Of a stretch of 64,000 nucleotides of DNA, positions 1-8,901 are shown piece by piece. The position numbers and the translations under genes were made by a program. The notes under the pieces were generated by a model. The model searched no databases. It had not been told where the DNA came from and worked only from the letters and a program-made list of their open reading frames with translations. The stretch is from the NCBI GenBank assembly GCA_034437575.1, contig DAOTTY010000289.1:1-64000 (forward strand), given 5' to 3'. This DNA comes from DAOTTY01 sp034437575. Its GTDB lineage: Bacteria; Chloroflexota; Anaerolineae; Aggregatilineales; Phototrophicaceae. How positions within the stretch are numbered: position 1 is the first letter of the stretch; the number at the start of each line of letters is the position of its first letter.

Positions 1-132
1 AGCGAAATTTTGGTGATGGATCGCGGGCAGATTGTGCAGCGGGGCACCCACGACGACTTGCTGGCGGCGGGCGGCCTATACAAAGAACTGCACGATACAC
101 AGTTCGGCGCGTCTGAGGGGGTCGCGGGGTAG
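1..132 (+). CDS. ABC transporter ATP-binding protein, C-terminal end only
   Basis: The frame is open from the first base of the window and stops at 130-132, giving the last 43 residues of a protein that begins outside. They contain ILVMDRGQIVQRGTHDDLL, the segment after the H-loop in ABC ATPases, where the pattern 'D-x-G-x-I-x-E/Q-x-G-T-H-x-x-L' is characteristic of the exporter type (ABCB/MsbA-like, transmembrane domain fused to ATPase). Walker A, signature motif and membrane part are not in view, so substrate and full architecture cannot be judged. The next gene, a lipoprotein, starts 85 bases later on the same strand. Confidence 0.8.
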   Translation, partial: SEILVMDRGQIVQRGTHDDLLAAGGLYKELHDTQFGASEGVAG

Positions 133-216
133 GTGATTGCCCCCGCAATACCGTCATGGTTGCACGCGCTGCAACAGGGTACAGTAGAGGGTGTTGGTTG
201 GTGAACAGGAGACGTT

Positions 217-765
217 ATGCAGGCAAAATGGGGACAGCGTTTGGGATTCGTTGTTGTGGGACTGCTGATACTCACAGGCTGTGATTCAGCCAATGCGCCG
301 CAGCAGCCGCTCACCGCCGGGACGTTCCGCCCGGTGACAGGCCGTGACTTGCGCGTGGTGACCGGGCAAACCGTGTACGTTCCGGCCTACTCTGAGGTGT
401 TTGTAGGCGGCGGCGAGGGCCTGCGCCGCGATTTGGGCGTGACCCTGACCATTCACAACACCGACCTGGACGCACCGATTATTGTGCAGGCTGTGCGCTA
501 TCATGACACGGACGGCGCACTGGTGCTGGATTACATCGAAGACCCGGTCGAAATTGCGCCGCTGGCCACCACAGGCTATCTAGTGCGTGACCAGGACCGT
601 CCCGGCGGCTGGGGGGCGAACTTTGTGGTGGAGTGGGTGGCCGAAGACCCCGTGCATGAGCCGATTATCGAAGCGATTATGGTCAGCACCGAGGGCACAC
701 ACGGGATTTCGTTTATCAGCCTGGGTCGTGTGATCTCGCAAACGGGGGTTGGGGCCGCTGAGTAG
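217..765 (+). CDS. DUF3124-family lipoprotein
   Basis: A 182-residue protein with a lipoprotein signal: a short basic N terminus, a hydrophobic stretch (residues 10-20) and a lipobox ending LTGC, so it is probably anchored by a lipidated Cys at residue 22. The rest matches what is known of DUF3124 proteins: VYVPAYSEVF near residue 53, a beta-rich core with LTIHNTD, YHDTDGALV, GANFVVEW, and the terminal GISFISLGR. No enzymatic function is established for the family. AGGAGA (207-212) lies four bases before the ATG and supports this start. It may be co-transcribed with the upstream ABC exporter; what it does for it is unknown. Confidence 0.8.
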   Translation: MQAKWGQRLGFVVVGLLILTGCDSANAPQQPLTAGTFRPVTGRDLRVVTGQTVYVPAYSEVFVGGGEGLRRDLGVTLTIHNTDLDAPIIVQAVRYHDTDGALVLDYIEDPVEIAPLATTGYLVRDQDRPGGWGANFVVEWVAEDPVHEPIIEAIMVSTEGTHGISFISLGRVISQTGVGAAE

Positions 766-1097
766 TCGGGCTACACCGGCGGCACGTTTTCCAACAGAGG
801 CGGCGTATGTAACGAAACTGCCTCGCCTCACAGGACTTGTATACCCCATCCATCAGGACGCCACAACATAGGCACCCACGCCAGCCCACCCCCATCCCCC
901 GCGAGTGCCCGTTGACTGTAACTGTAAAAAACCTGTAAAACACCTCCGTGATAGATTGACGCCGTTAATTAAACTGCGTAAACTTAACACTATAAAGTAA
1001 ACGCCGTAAATCAAACCAACCGCAGCAAAACACCATCCGAACGCAACCCGGCGTGACGGCGTGTTCGCTGCACCTATCTGAATGGAGAGCCAACCCC
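766..1097 (+). promoter_or_regulatory. 332-bp gene-free region with tandem promoter-like boxes and GTAAA repeats
   Basis: No credible gene is visible between the DUF3124 and DUF4386 genes. The first half is GC-rich and featureless. The second half is AT-rich and has two possible sigma-70-type promoters: TTGACT (912-917) with TAAAAC (936-941, spacer 18), and TTGACG (956-961) with TAAACT (979-984, spacer 17). CTGTAA occurs three times between 916 and 938, and GTAAA-type units recur to about 1015, which could be operator half-sites. No terminator with a T-run was found. The call rests on motif matching by eye. Confidence 0.35.
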
Positions 1098-1835
1098 ATG
1101 CCCCACAACACCACCTTCCGCTATAGCACCGCTGCCCTGCTCATCATCGAGGGCTTGCTCATGTTCGTACCCGTGATCGTACTGGGTGCCGCCATCAACT
1201 GGCCCGCCAGCCTGGACGAACCCGCCAGTGTCAATTTGCCGCTCATCCTGGAACAGGCCGGGGCGGTGCGCTTTGGCTATGTCGCCTACATGATCTATTC
1301 CGTGCTGGTGCTGCCCATCGCCGTGCTGACGGCCCGCCTTGCCGCTGGGGAGCAGCGCAGCAACGCGGCCTTGCAGATGGCCGTTGGCTTTGGCGTGGCG
1401 TCTGCGGTGCTGCGCGTGCTGGGCATCATCCGCTGGCTGATTCCCATGCCTGTGCTGGCCCGCATCTATACCGACCCGGCCACGTCAGACGCCACCCGCG
1501 AATCCGTTGCTGTGATGTATGACATGCTCAACGCCTACGCCGGTTCCGTCGGGGAGGTGCTTGGGGTAGGGTTCTTCGCCGCGCTGTGGATTGTCACACT
1601 TTCCATTGGGATGCTGCAAACCGGGGCTGTGCCGCGCTGGTTCGCGCTGTACGGGTTTGTCGTCGCGGCGGGTCTTGCCACCGGGCTGCTGGAAATCTGG
1701 GCTGTTGACCTGGGCGCACTGGTGACGGTTACCGTCTCGCTGCTGCAATTCTGGTTCCTGATTCTGGGTGTACTGGTACTGCGCCCGCGCTGGTTGGGGC
1801 AGTCCGCCAGCCTCACCCCGCAAACCGTCTCTTAA
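1098..1835 (+). CDS. DUF4386-type multi-pass membrane protein
   Basis: A hydrophobic protein of 245 residues from the ATG at 1098. The frame stays open up to 1053, but the preferred start has GGAG (1084-1087) upstream and puts the first membrane helix near the N terminus. About six membrane segments are visible: AALLIIEGLLMFVPVIVLG, a pair around residues 65-85 and 95-120, one after SVGEVLGVGF, and two at the end. The order of loops, including the ARIYTDPATSDATRE loop before the second half, resembles DUF4386 proteins, a family without known function. It is followed 35 bases later by an SDR-like gene and the two may form a unit. Confidence 0.6.
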   Translation: MPHNTTFRYSTAALLIIEGLLMFVPVIVLGAAINWPASLDEPASVNLPLILEQAGAVRFGYVAYMIYSVLVLPIAVLTARLAAGEQRSNAALQMAVGFGVASAVLRVLGIIRWLIPMPVLARIYTDPATSDATRESVAVMYDMLNAYAGSVGEVLGVGFFAALWIVTLSIGMLQTGAVPRWFALYGFVVAAGLATGLLEIWAVDLGALVTVTVSLLQFWFLILGVLVLRPRWLGQSASLTPQTVS

Positions 1836-1870
1836 CCGTCCATAAACTATCTACACACGGGGCAAACACC

Positions 1871-2821
1871 ATGAACAGCACTCAACACGTCATCTTCGGA
1901 ACCGGGCCAGTCGGTATGGCCATCATGGACGAACTGTGCCAGCAGGGGCACCACGTCCGCATGGTCAACCGCAGCGGGCATACCATCGAACCCCTACCGG
2001 AAAGCGTTGAACTCGTCACGGGGGACGCCAGCGATACCACCTTCACCGCGCAAGTTAGCGAGGGTGCCAGCCACATCTATAACGCGCTCAGTCCACCGTA
2101 CAGCAAGTGGGTTGCTGAATTTCCCGGCTTGCAGGCGTCCCTTATCAACGCAGCGGAGGCCAACACAGCCCGCCTCGTCGTGATGGATAACCTGTACATG
2201 TACGGCGACACCGACGGCGAACCCATCCACGAGGGGATGCCCTACACCGCCCACACCCGAAAGGGCAAGCTTCGGGGACAGATGGCCCGTGACCTGATGG
2301 CCGCCCACGACGCCGGACGGGTGCAAGTCGTCGTGGGCCGCGCCTCGGATTTTATCGGGCCGCGTGTGACGCTGTCTGCAATGGGGGATCGGGTGTTTGA
2401 GAAGGCAATTGCGGGGCGGGCAGCGCAGGTGTTTGGCAACCCGGATAGCCCGCACAGCTACACTTACATGCCAGATGTAGGCCGCGCTCTGGTGCAACTG
2501 GCCCTCACAGATGACGCCTACGGCCAGCCCTGGCACATCCCGACGCCGCCTGCCGTGCCCACCCGTGACCTGCTGGCGATGATCTATTCAGAGGCGGGGC
2601 ACCCGCTGAAAGTGCAGCCGCTCCCCTCTTTGATGCTGCGCCTGGTGGGCCTATTCGATAAAAACGCGGGCGAACTGCCGGAGATGATGTACGAGTTCAA
2701 CAAGCCGTTCATCATAGACGCCAGCAAGTACAGGTCACGCTTTGGCTGGGATGCCACCCCGCTAGACGATCTCGTCAAAGCGACGGTGGCGTGGTACCAA
2801 CAGCGTGCGACGGCCAGCTAG
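1871..2821 (+). CDS. Atypical NAD(P)-binding SDR / epimerase-like protein
   Basis: A 316-residue Rossmann-fold protein of the extended or atypical SDR superfamily. The N terminus has the nucleotide-binding glycine pattern FGTGPVG followed by an acceptor region (MVNRSG) that can fit NADP. VTGDASD marks the adenine-contact Asp. VVMDNLYMYGD stands at the fourth strand, and LVQLALTDDAYGQPWHIP matches the substrate-domain hinge of epimerase-like proteins. The catalytic Tyr-x3-Lys pair is not evident in the expected place (a KGKLRGQMARDL segment stands there), so it may be a non-catalytic or atypical member. Its stop overlaps the stop of the convergent gene at 2818-2820. Confidence 0.7.
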   Translation: MNSTQHVIFGTGPVGMAIMDELCQQGHHVRMVNRSGHTIEPLPESVELVTGDASDTTFTAQVSEGASHIYNALSPPYSKWVAEFPGLQASLINAAEANTARLVVMDNLYMYGDTDGEPIHEGMPYTAHTRKGKLRGQMARDLMAAHDAGRVQVVVGRASDFIGPRVTLSAMGDRVFEKAIAGRAAQVFGNPDSPHSYTYMPDVGRALVQLALTDDAYGQPWHIPTPPAVPTRDLLAMIYSEAGHPLKVQPLPSLMLRLVGLFDKNAGELPEMMYEFNKPFIIDASKYRSRFGWDATPLDDLVKATVAWYQQRATAS

Positions 2822-3207
2822 GGAATGAGAATAAACGGTTGCTGGTGGTTCATGTCCGGCATCATAGAAATGTCGATCTTCACATAAACCGCCCACACAA
2901 TGCGGATCAACTCGCCCTCGTAGCTCCAGGGTGAGTAGGGCAGGGTGCAGCGAATCTCATGGGTGAGGGGGTTGTTGGGCGTGAGCGAGGTAACCCCGGC
3001 CATGTCTACAAAATAGGTGTCACTGTTGCGGTCGCCGGTGCCTTCGGTGTGCCACCCCACCCGGATTTCCACATCACGGCAGTTGATGGTCATGTCGGGC
3101 CGCACCTGAATCAGCGCTTCCAGGGTTTCGCCAGGGTGATACGCCTGCACACCGCTTCCCTTATCCAGCCCAATATGAATATTAGCACTGCCCTTAAAAA
3201 GCCGCAT
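2818..3207 (-). CDS. Arrestin-fold-like protein, small
   Basis: A 129-residue beta-rich protein with no signal or membrane segment. The start MRLFKGSANIHIGLDKG, then YHPGETLEALIQVRP, resembles the first strands of arrestin-like and Spo0M/Vps26-like domains, which typically read 'I-x-L-x-K-x-x-Y-x-P-G-E-x-v-x-G-x-v'. The end (YSPWSYEGELIRIVWAVYVKIDI) resembles the strand in such folds that reads 'G-x-x-I-x-W-x-V-x-V-x-x-D'. It overlaps by 14 bases the gene upstream on the same strand, which has a related C-terminal half, so the two are probably translationally coupled. Family assignment is by pattern only and the function is unknown. Confidence 0.5.
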   Translation of the reverse strand: MRLFKGSANIHIGLDKGSGVQAYHPGETLEALIQVRPDMTINCRDVEIRVGWHTEGTGDRNSDTYFVDMAGVTSLTPNNPLTHEIRCTLPYSPWSYEGELIRIVWAVYVKIDISMMPDMNHQQPFILIP

Positions 3208-3865
3208 CGTTCACCACCGCCTCCACTTCAACGTCATAATCATTGCGAAAGTCCACCCAACCGGGCAGGTCAAGCTCTACGTGGATGTGCCAGCGCACCT
3301 TGTTGTTGCTAGCATCGAAGCTGTGCATGGCATCGTCGGGTACGCGCAGGCGGAACGTGTTGTGGTAGGTTTGCCCTTCAGCAACGGGCACCTTTTCCAC
3401 CCAATCCTCACTGAGTGGGATGTTGCGCGTCTGCGTCGTGGTATCTGTACCACGGGTGTAGCGTACCCACTCCTGCTTGATAAGCTGCACCTGCAACAGC
3501 GTGATCTCAACATCCTTTTTGAATCGCTGGCGATAGGTGATGTCGATTTCGTCGCCGCGCCGCAGGCGGGTGTCTGTTGCAGTGATGCGGGGCAATTCCA
3601 TGGTGGCGGTGAAGCGCCCACGATAGTACGCCGCGCCAAGCACGTAGGCCACCCCCAGGGTGGGCAGCCCGATACAAATGGAGGTTGCAATGCTGCCACC
3701 GATACTGCCAAAGGCCCACCACGACAGGCCGCAGCCAAACAGTGCAATCACCGCCGTGGGGATCGCTACAAAATTGCGAAAGGCACCCCGCTGGCGGGCA
3801 AACATGCCTAACGCCTGCGAGTAGGGCATGTCTTGTTGAGATAATGGCGAAAGATCGACAGGCAT
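3194..3865 (-). CDS. Membrane protein with arrestin-like C-terminal domain
   Basis: A 223-residue protein. Residues 31-55 and 58-80 form two hydrophobic segments (FVAIPTAVIALFGCGLSWW, then ICIGLPTLGVAYVLGAAYY), followed by a soluble beta-rich domain. That domain contains LRRGDEIDITYRQRF, FRLRVPDDAMHSF and VRWHIHVELDLPGWVDF, which resemble arrestin-type domains of the kind 'f-x-l-P-x-d-a-x-x-S-f ... W-x-i-x-v-x-l-D-x-P-g'. The start is the ATG at 3865. A promoter-like pair lies upstream (3907-3935). It is the first of a two-gene unit with 2818-3207. A role as a membrane-tethered scaffold is inference. Confidence 0.5.
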   Translation of the reverse strand: MPVDLSPLSQQDMPYSQALGMFARQRGAFRNFVAIPTAVIALFGCGLSWWAFGSIGGSIATSICIGLPTLGVAYVLGAAYYRGRFTATMELPRITATDTRLRRGDEIDITYRQRFKKDVEITLLQVQLIKQEWVRYTRGTDTTTQTRNIPLSEDWVEKVPVAEGQTYHNTFRLRVPDDAMHSFDASNNKVRWHIHVELDLPGWVDFRNDYDVEVEAVVNDAAF

Positions 3866-3906
3866 AACAGTCTTTACTCACGCTGTTCGAGAAAATCTTC
3901 CAGATT

Positions 3907-3935
3907 AGTCTAGTGCAGGTGGGGGTTCTGCACAA
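3907..3935 (-). promoter_or_regulatory. Promoter-like sequence for the arrestin-like gene pair
   Basis: Read on the minus strand: TTGTGC, a 17-base spacer and TAGACT, about 40 bases before the ATG at 3865. The spacing is right and both boxes are moderate matches to the sigma-70 consensus. It sits between the gene and repeat copy A. Confidence 0.35.
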
Positions 3936-3960
3936 ATTCTACGCAGTAGGGCTACTGCCA

Positions 3961-4123
3961 AGTCAAGTTTTCACATCGCGGGGACGCTTTCCCCGCACCC
4001 CTGCAAAGGGTTGGTACCCTTTGAACCCGTGTTTTCGGACGCTGTGCGTCCGAAAAGGCAAGTTTTTGTTCACTTTTTGAAAAAAGTGACGGGGTTGGGC
4101 AGCGCCCAATCATCAGCCATGCA
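3961..4123 (+). repeat. Multi-hairpin dispersed repeat, copy A
   Basis: 163 bases that recur, same orientation on the + strand, at 32894-33055 with about 89% identity by hand alignment (about 17 mismatches and one gap). Five inverted repeats follow one another: 3978-3996 (7-bp stem), 4004-4023 (8-bp stem, loop TGGT), 4032-4056 (perfect 11-bp stem, loop TGT), 4070-4089 (8-9 bp, A/T-rich) and 4095-4109 (6-bp stem, loop AGC). No open reading frame is convincing across it. It lies directly downstream of the adenine deaminase stop and upstream of the next minus-strand promoter. No clear target-site duplication was seen at the ends. Confidence 0.85.
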
Positions 4124-4154
4124 ACTTTGCAAAAGCCCTGTTCTACGCAGCAGC

Positions 4155-5954
4155 CTACACCACCACCACCGGCACATGCTTAAACTGCGTCACGTCCACC
4201 AGGCCCATATCGCTGATTCGCAGTTCAGGGATGACGACGAGCGCCAGCAGACTGAGCTGCATGTAAGCGTTGTTGAGGTCACAGCCGCAGTCGCGCATGG
4301 CGTTCACCATCGCCTCAGACTTCGCCGCAACGACTTCGGCCCGCTCGTTGGACATCAACCCGCCAATGGGCAGTTCTACCAGCGCGAGAGCCTCACCGCC
4401 GCGCACCACCACCACGCCGCCGCCCACCTCTGCCAGCTTGTTGACGGCCTGGGCCATATCCGGTTCGTGGGTGCCCACCACCAGCAGATGATGGCTGTCA
4501 TGGGCGACGGTTGCGGCAACGGCGCAATCGGCTGTGAAGCCGAACCCGCTCACAAACCCATTGACCACCTCCCCGGTGCCCTTGTGACGCTCCACCAGCG
4601 CGATGCGAATCACATCGTTGGCCCGGTCTGGCAGAACGGCGCTGTTCTGCACGGTCAGCGGGGCGGTGAGGTGACGGGTGGGCGCTTGATTTTCGATGAC
4701 GCCGATGACGTTGGCCGTGACGGTGCTGCCGTCGGGGGCGTCTGTGGGCACGGTGAAATCAGCGGGGGTGAGGGCGCGGGCCACATTCACGGATGCCTTG
4801 AACTTCGCGTCGTGTTCATACAGCGGCAGATCAATCGTCAGTTCGCCATTTTCCGCGACGATTTGACCGCCAACGATGACTACCTCTGCCCGGAAGTCGT
4901 CAAAGCGGCTGGCCAAAACCACATCGGCACTGCGTCCCGGTGCCAGGCTGCCCAACTCACGATCCACGCGGAAGTGGGCGGCTGGGGTGAGCGTCATCAT
5001 CTGCACGGCTGTAACCGGGTCGCAGCCCAGGTCAATCGCATGACGCAGCACCCTATCCATGTGGCCGTCAGCCACCAGCGTCCCCGCGTGAACGTCATCG
5101 GTACACAGGATGTAATTGCGCGGGTCCAGTCCTTTTTCTGTGATGGCGGTAATCTGCGCGGCCACGTCGTACCACGCGCTGCCCAGGCGCATCATGTTTT
5201 TCATGCCGCGCCGCGCCCGCTCTATCCCGTCGATTTCGCGGGTGGTTTCGTGGTCATCTTCGGGGCCACCTGCGATATACGCATGAAACGGACGCCCTAA
5301 GTCAAAGCTGGCGTAGTGCCCGCCAACGGTCTTGCCCGCGTTCAGGGTGGCGGCCATTTCTGCGTGCATGTTGGGGTCGTTGTTGAAAACGCCGGGGAAG
5401 TTCATCATCTCACCCAGGCCGATGACGCCCTCCCACGTCATCGCCTCGGCCACATCCTGCGGCGTGATACTGGCCCCTGGCGTTTCTAATCCCGGTGCAG
5501 ACGGCACACACGACGGCATTTGCACATAGACGTGAATGGGCTGCACCCGCGCCTCGTCTACCATCATGCGGACGCCCTCAAGCCCGAACACATTGGCGAT
5601 TTCGTGTGGGTCTGCAAATAGGGCGGTTGTGCCATGTGGCAGCACAGCCCGGACGTATTCCGTGATAGTACACATGCTGCTTTCGACGTGCATGTGCGCG
5701 TCCATGAGGCCGGGGAGCATGTAGCGCCCGTTTGCGTCGATGATCTGAGTGTCATTACCAACCGTGTAGCTCGCATCCGGGCCGATATAGGCGATGCGCC
5801 CGGCAGTAATGGCGATGTCGGTGTCGGGGATGATCTCGCGAGTGTGAACATTGACCCACCCCCCGCCTTTGATAACGACTTCAGCAGGGATGCGGCCCAT
5901 TGCGACGTTCACAAGCTGCGGGGCGACCTGTGCCCAGGTGGTGCGCGGTTTCAT
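4155..5954 (-). CDS. ade: Adenine deaminase
   Basis: A 599-residue amidohydrolase that deaminates adenine to hypoxanthine and ammonia in purine salvage. Metal-binding and active-site motifs of the AdeC branch are visible in order: PGLMDAHMHVESSM (HxH metal site) near residue 90, FADPHEIANVFG, GLGEMMNFPGV, GGHYASF, and ILCTDDVHAGTLV. The C-terminal half carries the family-specific segments ending in a region with NNAYMQLSLLALVVIPELRI. Length is normal for the family. The start at 5954 has GAGG about 11 bases upstream. It is transcribed alone, divergent from the nusA operon, with a multi-hairpin repeat just after its stop. Confidence 0.93.
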   Translation of the reverse strand: MKPRTTWAQVAPQLVNVAMGRIPAEVVIKGGGWVNVHTREIIPDTDIAITAGRIAYIGPDASYTVGNDTQIIDANGRYMLPGLMDAHMHVESSMCTITEYVRAVLPHGTTALFADPHEIANVFGLEGVRMMVDEARVQPIHVYVQMPSCVPSAPGLETPGASITPQDVAEAMTWEGVIGLGEMMNFPGVFNNDPNMHAEMAATLNAGKTVGGHYASFDLGRPFHAYIAGGPEDDHETTREIDGIERARRGMKNMMRLGSAWYDVAAQITAITEKGLDPRNYILCTDDVHAGTLVADGHMDRVLRHAIDLGCDPVTAVQMMTLTPAAHFRVDRELGSLAPGRSADVVLASRFDDFRAEVVIVGGQIVAENGELTIDLPLYEHDAKFKASVNVARALTPADFTVPTDAPDGSTVTANVIGVIENQAPTRHLTAPLTVQNSAVLPDRANDVIRIALVERHKGTGEVVNGFVSGFGFTADCAVAATVAHDSHHLLVVGTHEPDMAQAVNKLAEVGGGVVVVRGGEALALVELPIGGLMSNERAEVVAAKSEAMVNAMRDCGCDLNNAYMQLSLLALVVIPELRISDMGLVDVTQFKHVPVVVV

Positions 5955-6050
5955 GCGGTGTGATTCCTCGTCAGTGGCGTAAAATTCTGAAGATGGTACC
6001 GCGCAGGCGGGCGATGTTCCATGTTGGGTTCACACAGGAAATATCTGCGT

Positions 6051-6079
6051 TAAATATAATGACCCAGCTCGCTCCCCAA
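6051..6079 (-). promoter_or_regulatory. Possible adenine deaminase promoter
   Basis: On the minus strand TTGGGG (6074-6079) and TATTTA (6051-6056) are separated by 17 bases, about 95 bases before the ATG at 5954. The boxes are moderate matches. The leader between them and the start shows no riboswitch that I recognise. Together with the nusA promoter and terminator at 6230-6306 this accounts for most of the 416-bp gene-free stretch 5955-6370. Confidence 0.3.
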
Positions 6080-6229
6080 CGGGCCGTTGGCTCTATAAGT
6101 CCGGTGGGACGGCGCTGGACGCACCTCCCCGTTTGCCTAGCCGTGCAGCGACGGTCAGGCGAGGGGGATTGAGGGGGTGAGGGCTTTATCGCCAATCATC
6201 TGAATTGCAGCCCATACATTCGTCTATCT

Positions 6230-6257
6230 TGTCGCGGCGTGTAACCTGTGCTATTAT
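6230..6257 (+). promoter_or_regulatory. nusA operon promoter with extended -10
   Basis: TTGTCG (6230-6235), a 16-base spacer, and TATTAT (6252-6257) preceded by TGC, which makes an extended -10 (TG-N). The predicted start of transcription is near 6264. It is the only good promoter seen in front of nusA, and nothing on the + strand precedes it for several kilobases. Confidence 0.55.
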
Positions 6258-6274
6258 CTACATGAAATGACCAG

Positions 6275-6306
6275 CAAGAAGTGGCTTCCCACTTCTTGTT
6301 TTGTTA
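6275..6306 (+). terminator. Rho-independent terminator in the nusA leader (possible attenuator)
   Basis: A perfect 10-bp stem, CAAGAAGTGG (6275-6284) with CCACTTCTTG (6289-6298), a loop of four, then TTTTGTTATT. The T-run is only on the + strand. It lies about 11 bases after the predicted transcription start and 65 bases before the nusA ATG, and there is no + strand gene upstream that would need ending. This fits a leader terminator controlling the operon, possibly by NusA itself; the control is inference. Confidence 0.7.
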
Positions 6307-6370
6307 TTCACAGGTTGTGCCGCCACCAACCTGTTGTAAGACCACAGAGCATACGGACAATCAACATTCC

Positions 6371-8413
<2,043 letters not shown>

Positions 8414-8429
8414 CACCCTGTTGTGACAG

Positions 8430-8458
8430 CCTGCCTGTCGACAGGACACGCAGGCAGG
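8430..8458 (+). other. Intergenic hairpin between nusA and rnpM
   Basis: Inverted repeat CCTGCCTG (8430-8437) and CAGGCAGG (8451-8458), 8-bp arms around a 13-base loop that contains a second small palindrome. No T-run follows, so it is not a classical terminator. It could mark an RNA processing site within the operon. Confidence 0.4.
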
Positions 8459-8512
8459 TTACAATATACATCACTGCTAGGGTCATCATAAGGATGCAAA
8501 GGTAGCACGCTC

Positions 8513-8791
8513 GTGAGTGACAAACAGCCTCTCCGTCGTAAACACATCCCCACGCGAATGTGCGTCGCCTGTCGTAACAAATTTGAAAAGCGACACCTGA
8601 CGCGGATTGTCTACGTGGATGGCAAGCTGCAAATCGACGCCACTGGCAAACAAAACGGGCGCGGTGCCTACCTGTGTACCGCCCCCGCATGTTGGCAGCG
8701 TGCTGCAAAGTCCAACCTGCTTGACCATGCCCTGCGTGTATCACTCACCAACGCGGAAAAGCAGGTATTACAAGAGCGCTTTTCGTCATGA
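8513..8791 (+). CDS. rnpM: RNase P modulator RnpM (YlxR family)
   Basis: A 92-residue basic protein starting at GTG 8513. It has the YlxR signature: PTRMCVACRNKFEKRHLTRIV near residue 12 and GRGAYLCTAPACWQRA near residue 48, the two Cys pairs and the GRGAYLC loop being typical. Work on the Gram-positive homologue shows it binds the RNase P RNA. Its place between nusA and infB is the conserved position of this family. Confidence 0.92.
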   Translation: MSDKQPLRRKHIPTRMCVACRNKFEKRHLTRIVYVDGKLQIDATGKQNGRGAYLCTAPACWQRAAKSNLLDHALRVSLTNAEKQVLQERFSS

Positions 8792-8901
8792 CAAGCGTGA
8801 TTAGCCAATCAAAAACCTATTCACAAGACCGGGCGGTGGGGTGAGGAACCGATAGCAACTGCGACCCTTTACCCCCGCCCCTGTAGAAAGCAGGAGAGTA
8901 T

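Noticed and set aside
3961..4123. Insertion sequence or group II intron remnant
   Set aside because: The repeat has no open frame, no terminal inverted repeats pairing its two ends, and no clear target duplication.
4011..5300. Long + strand open frame of 429 codons
   Set aside because: It lies opposite adenine deaminase, is rich in His and Arg without any domain, and is a reverse-strand shadow of a well-supported gene. It would also run through repeat copy A.
5955..6370. Purine riboswitch before adenine deaminase
   Set aside because: The leader on the minus strand does not show the conserved three-way junction loops of the purine aptamer.
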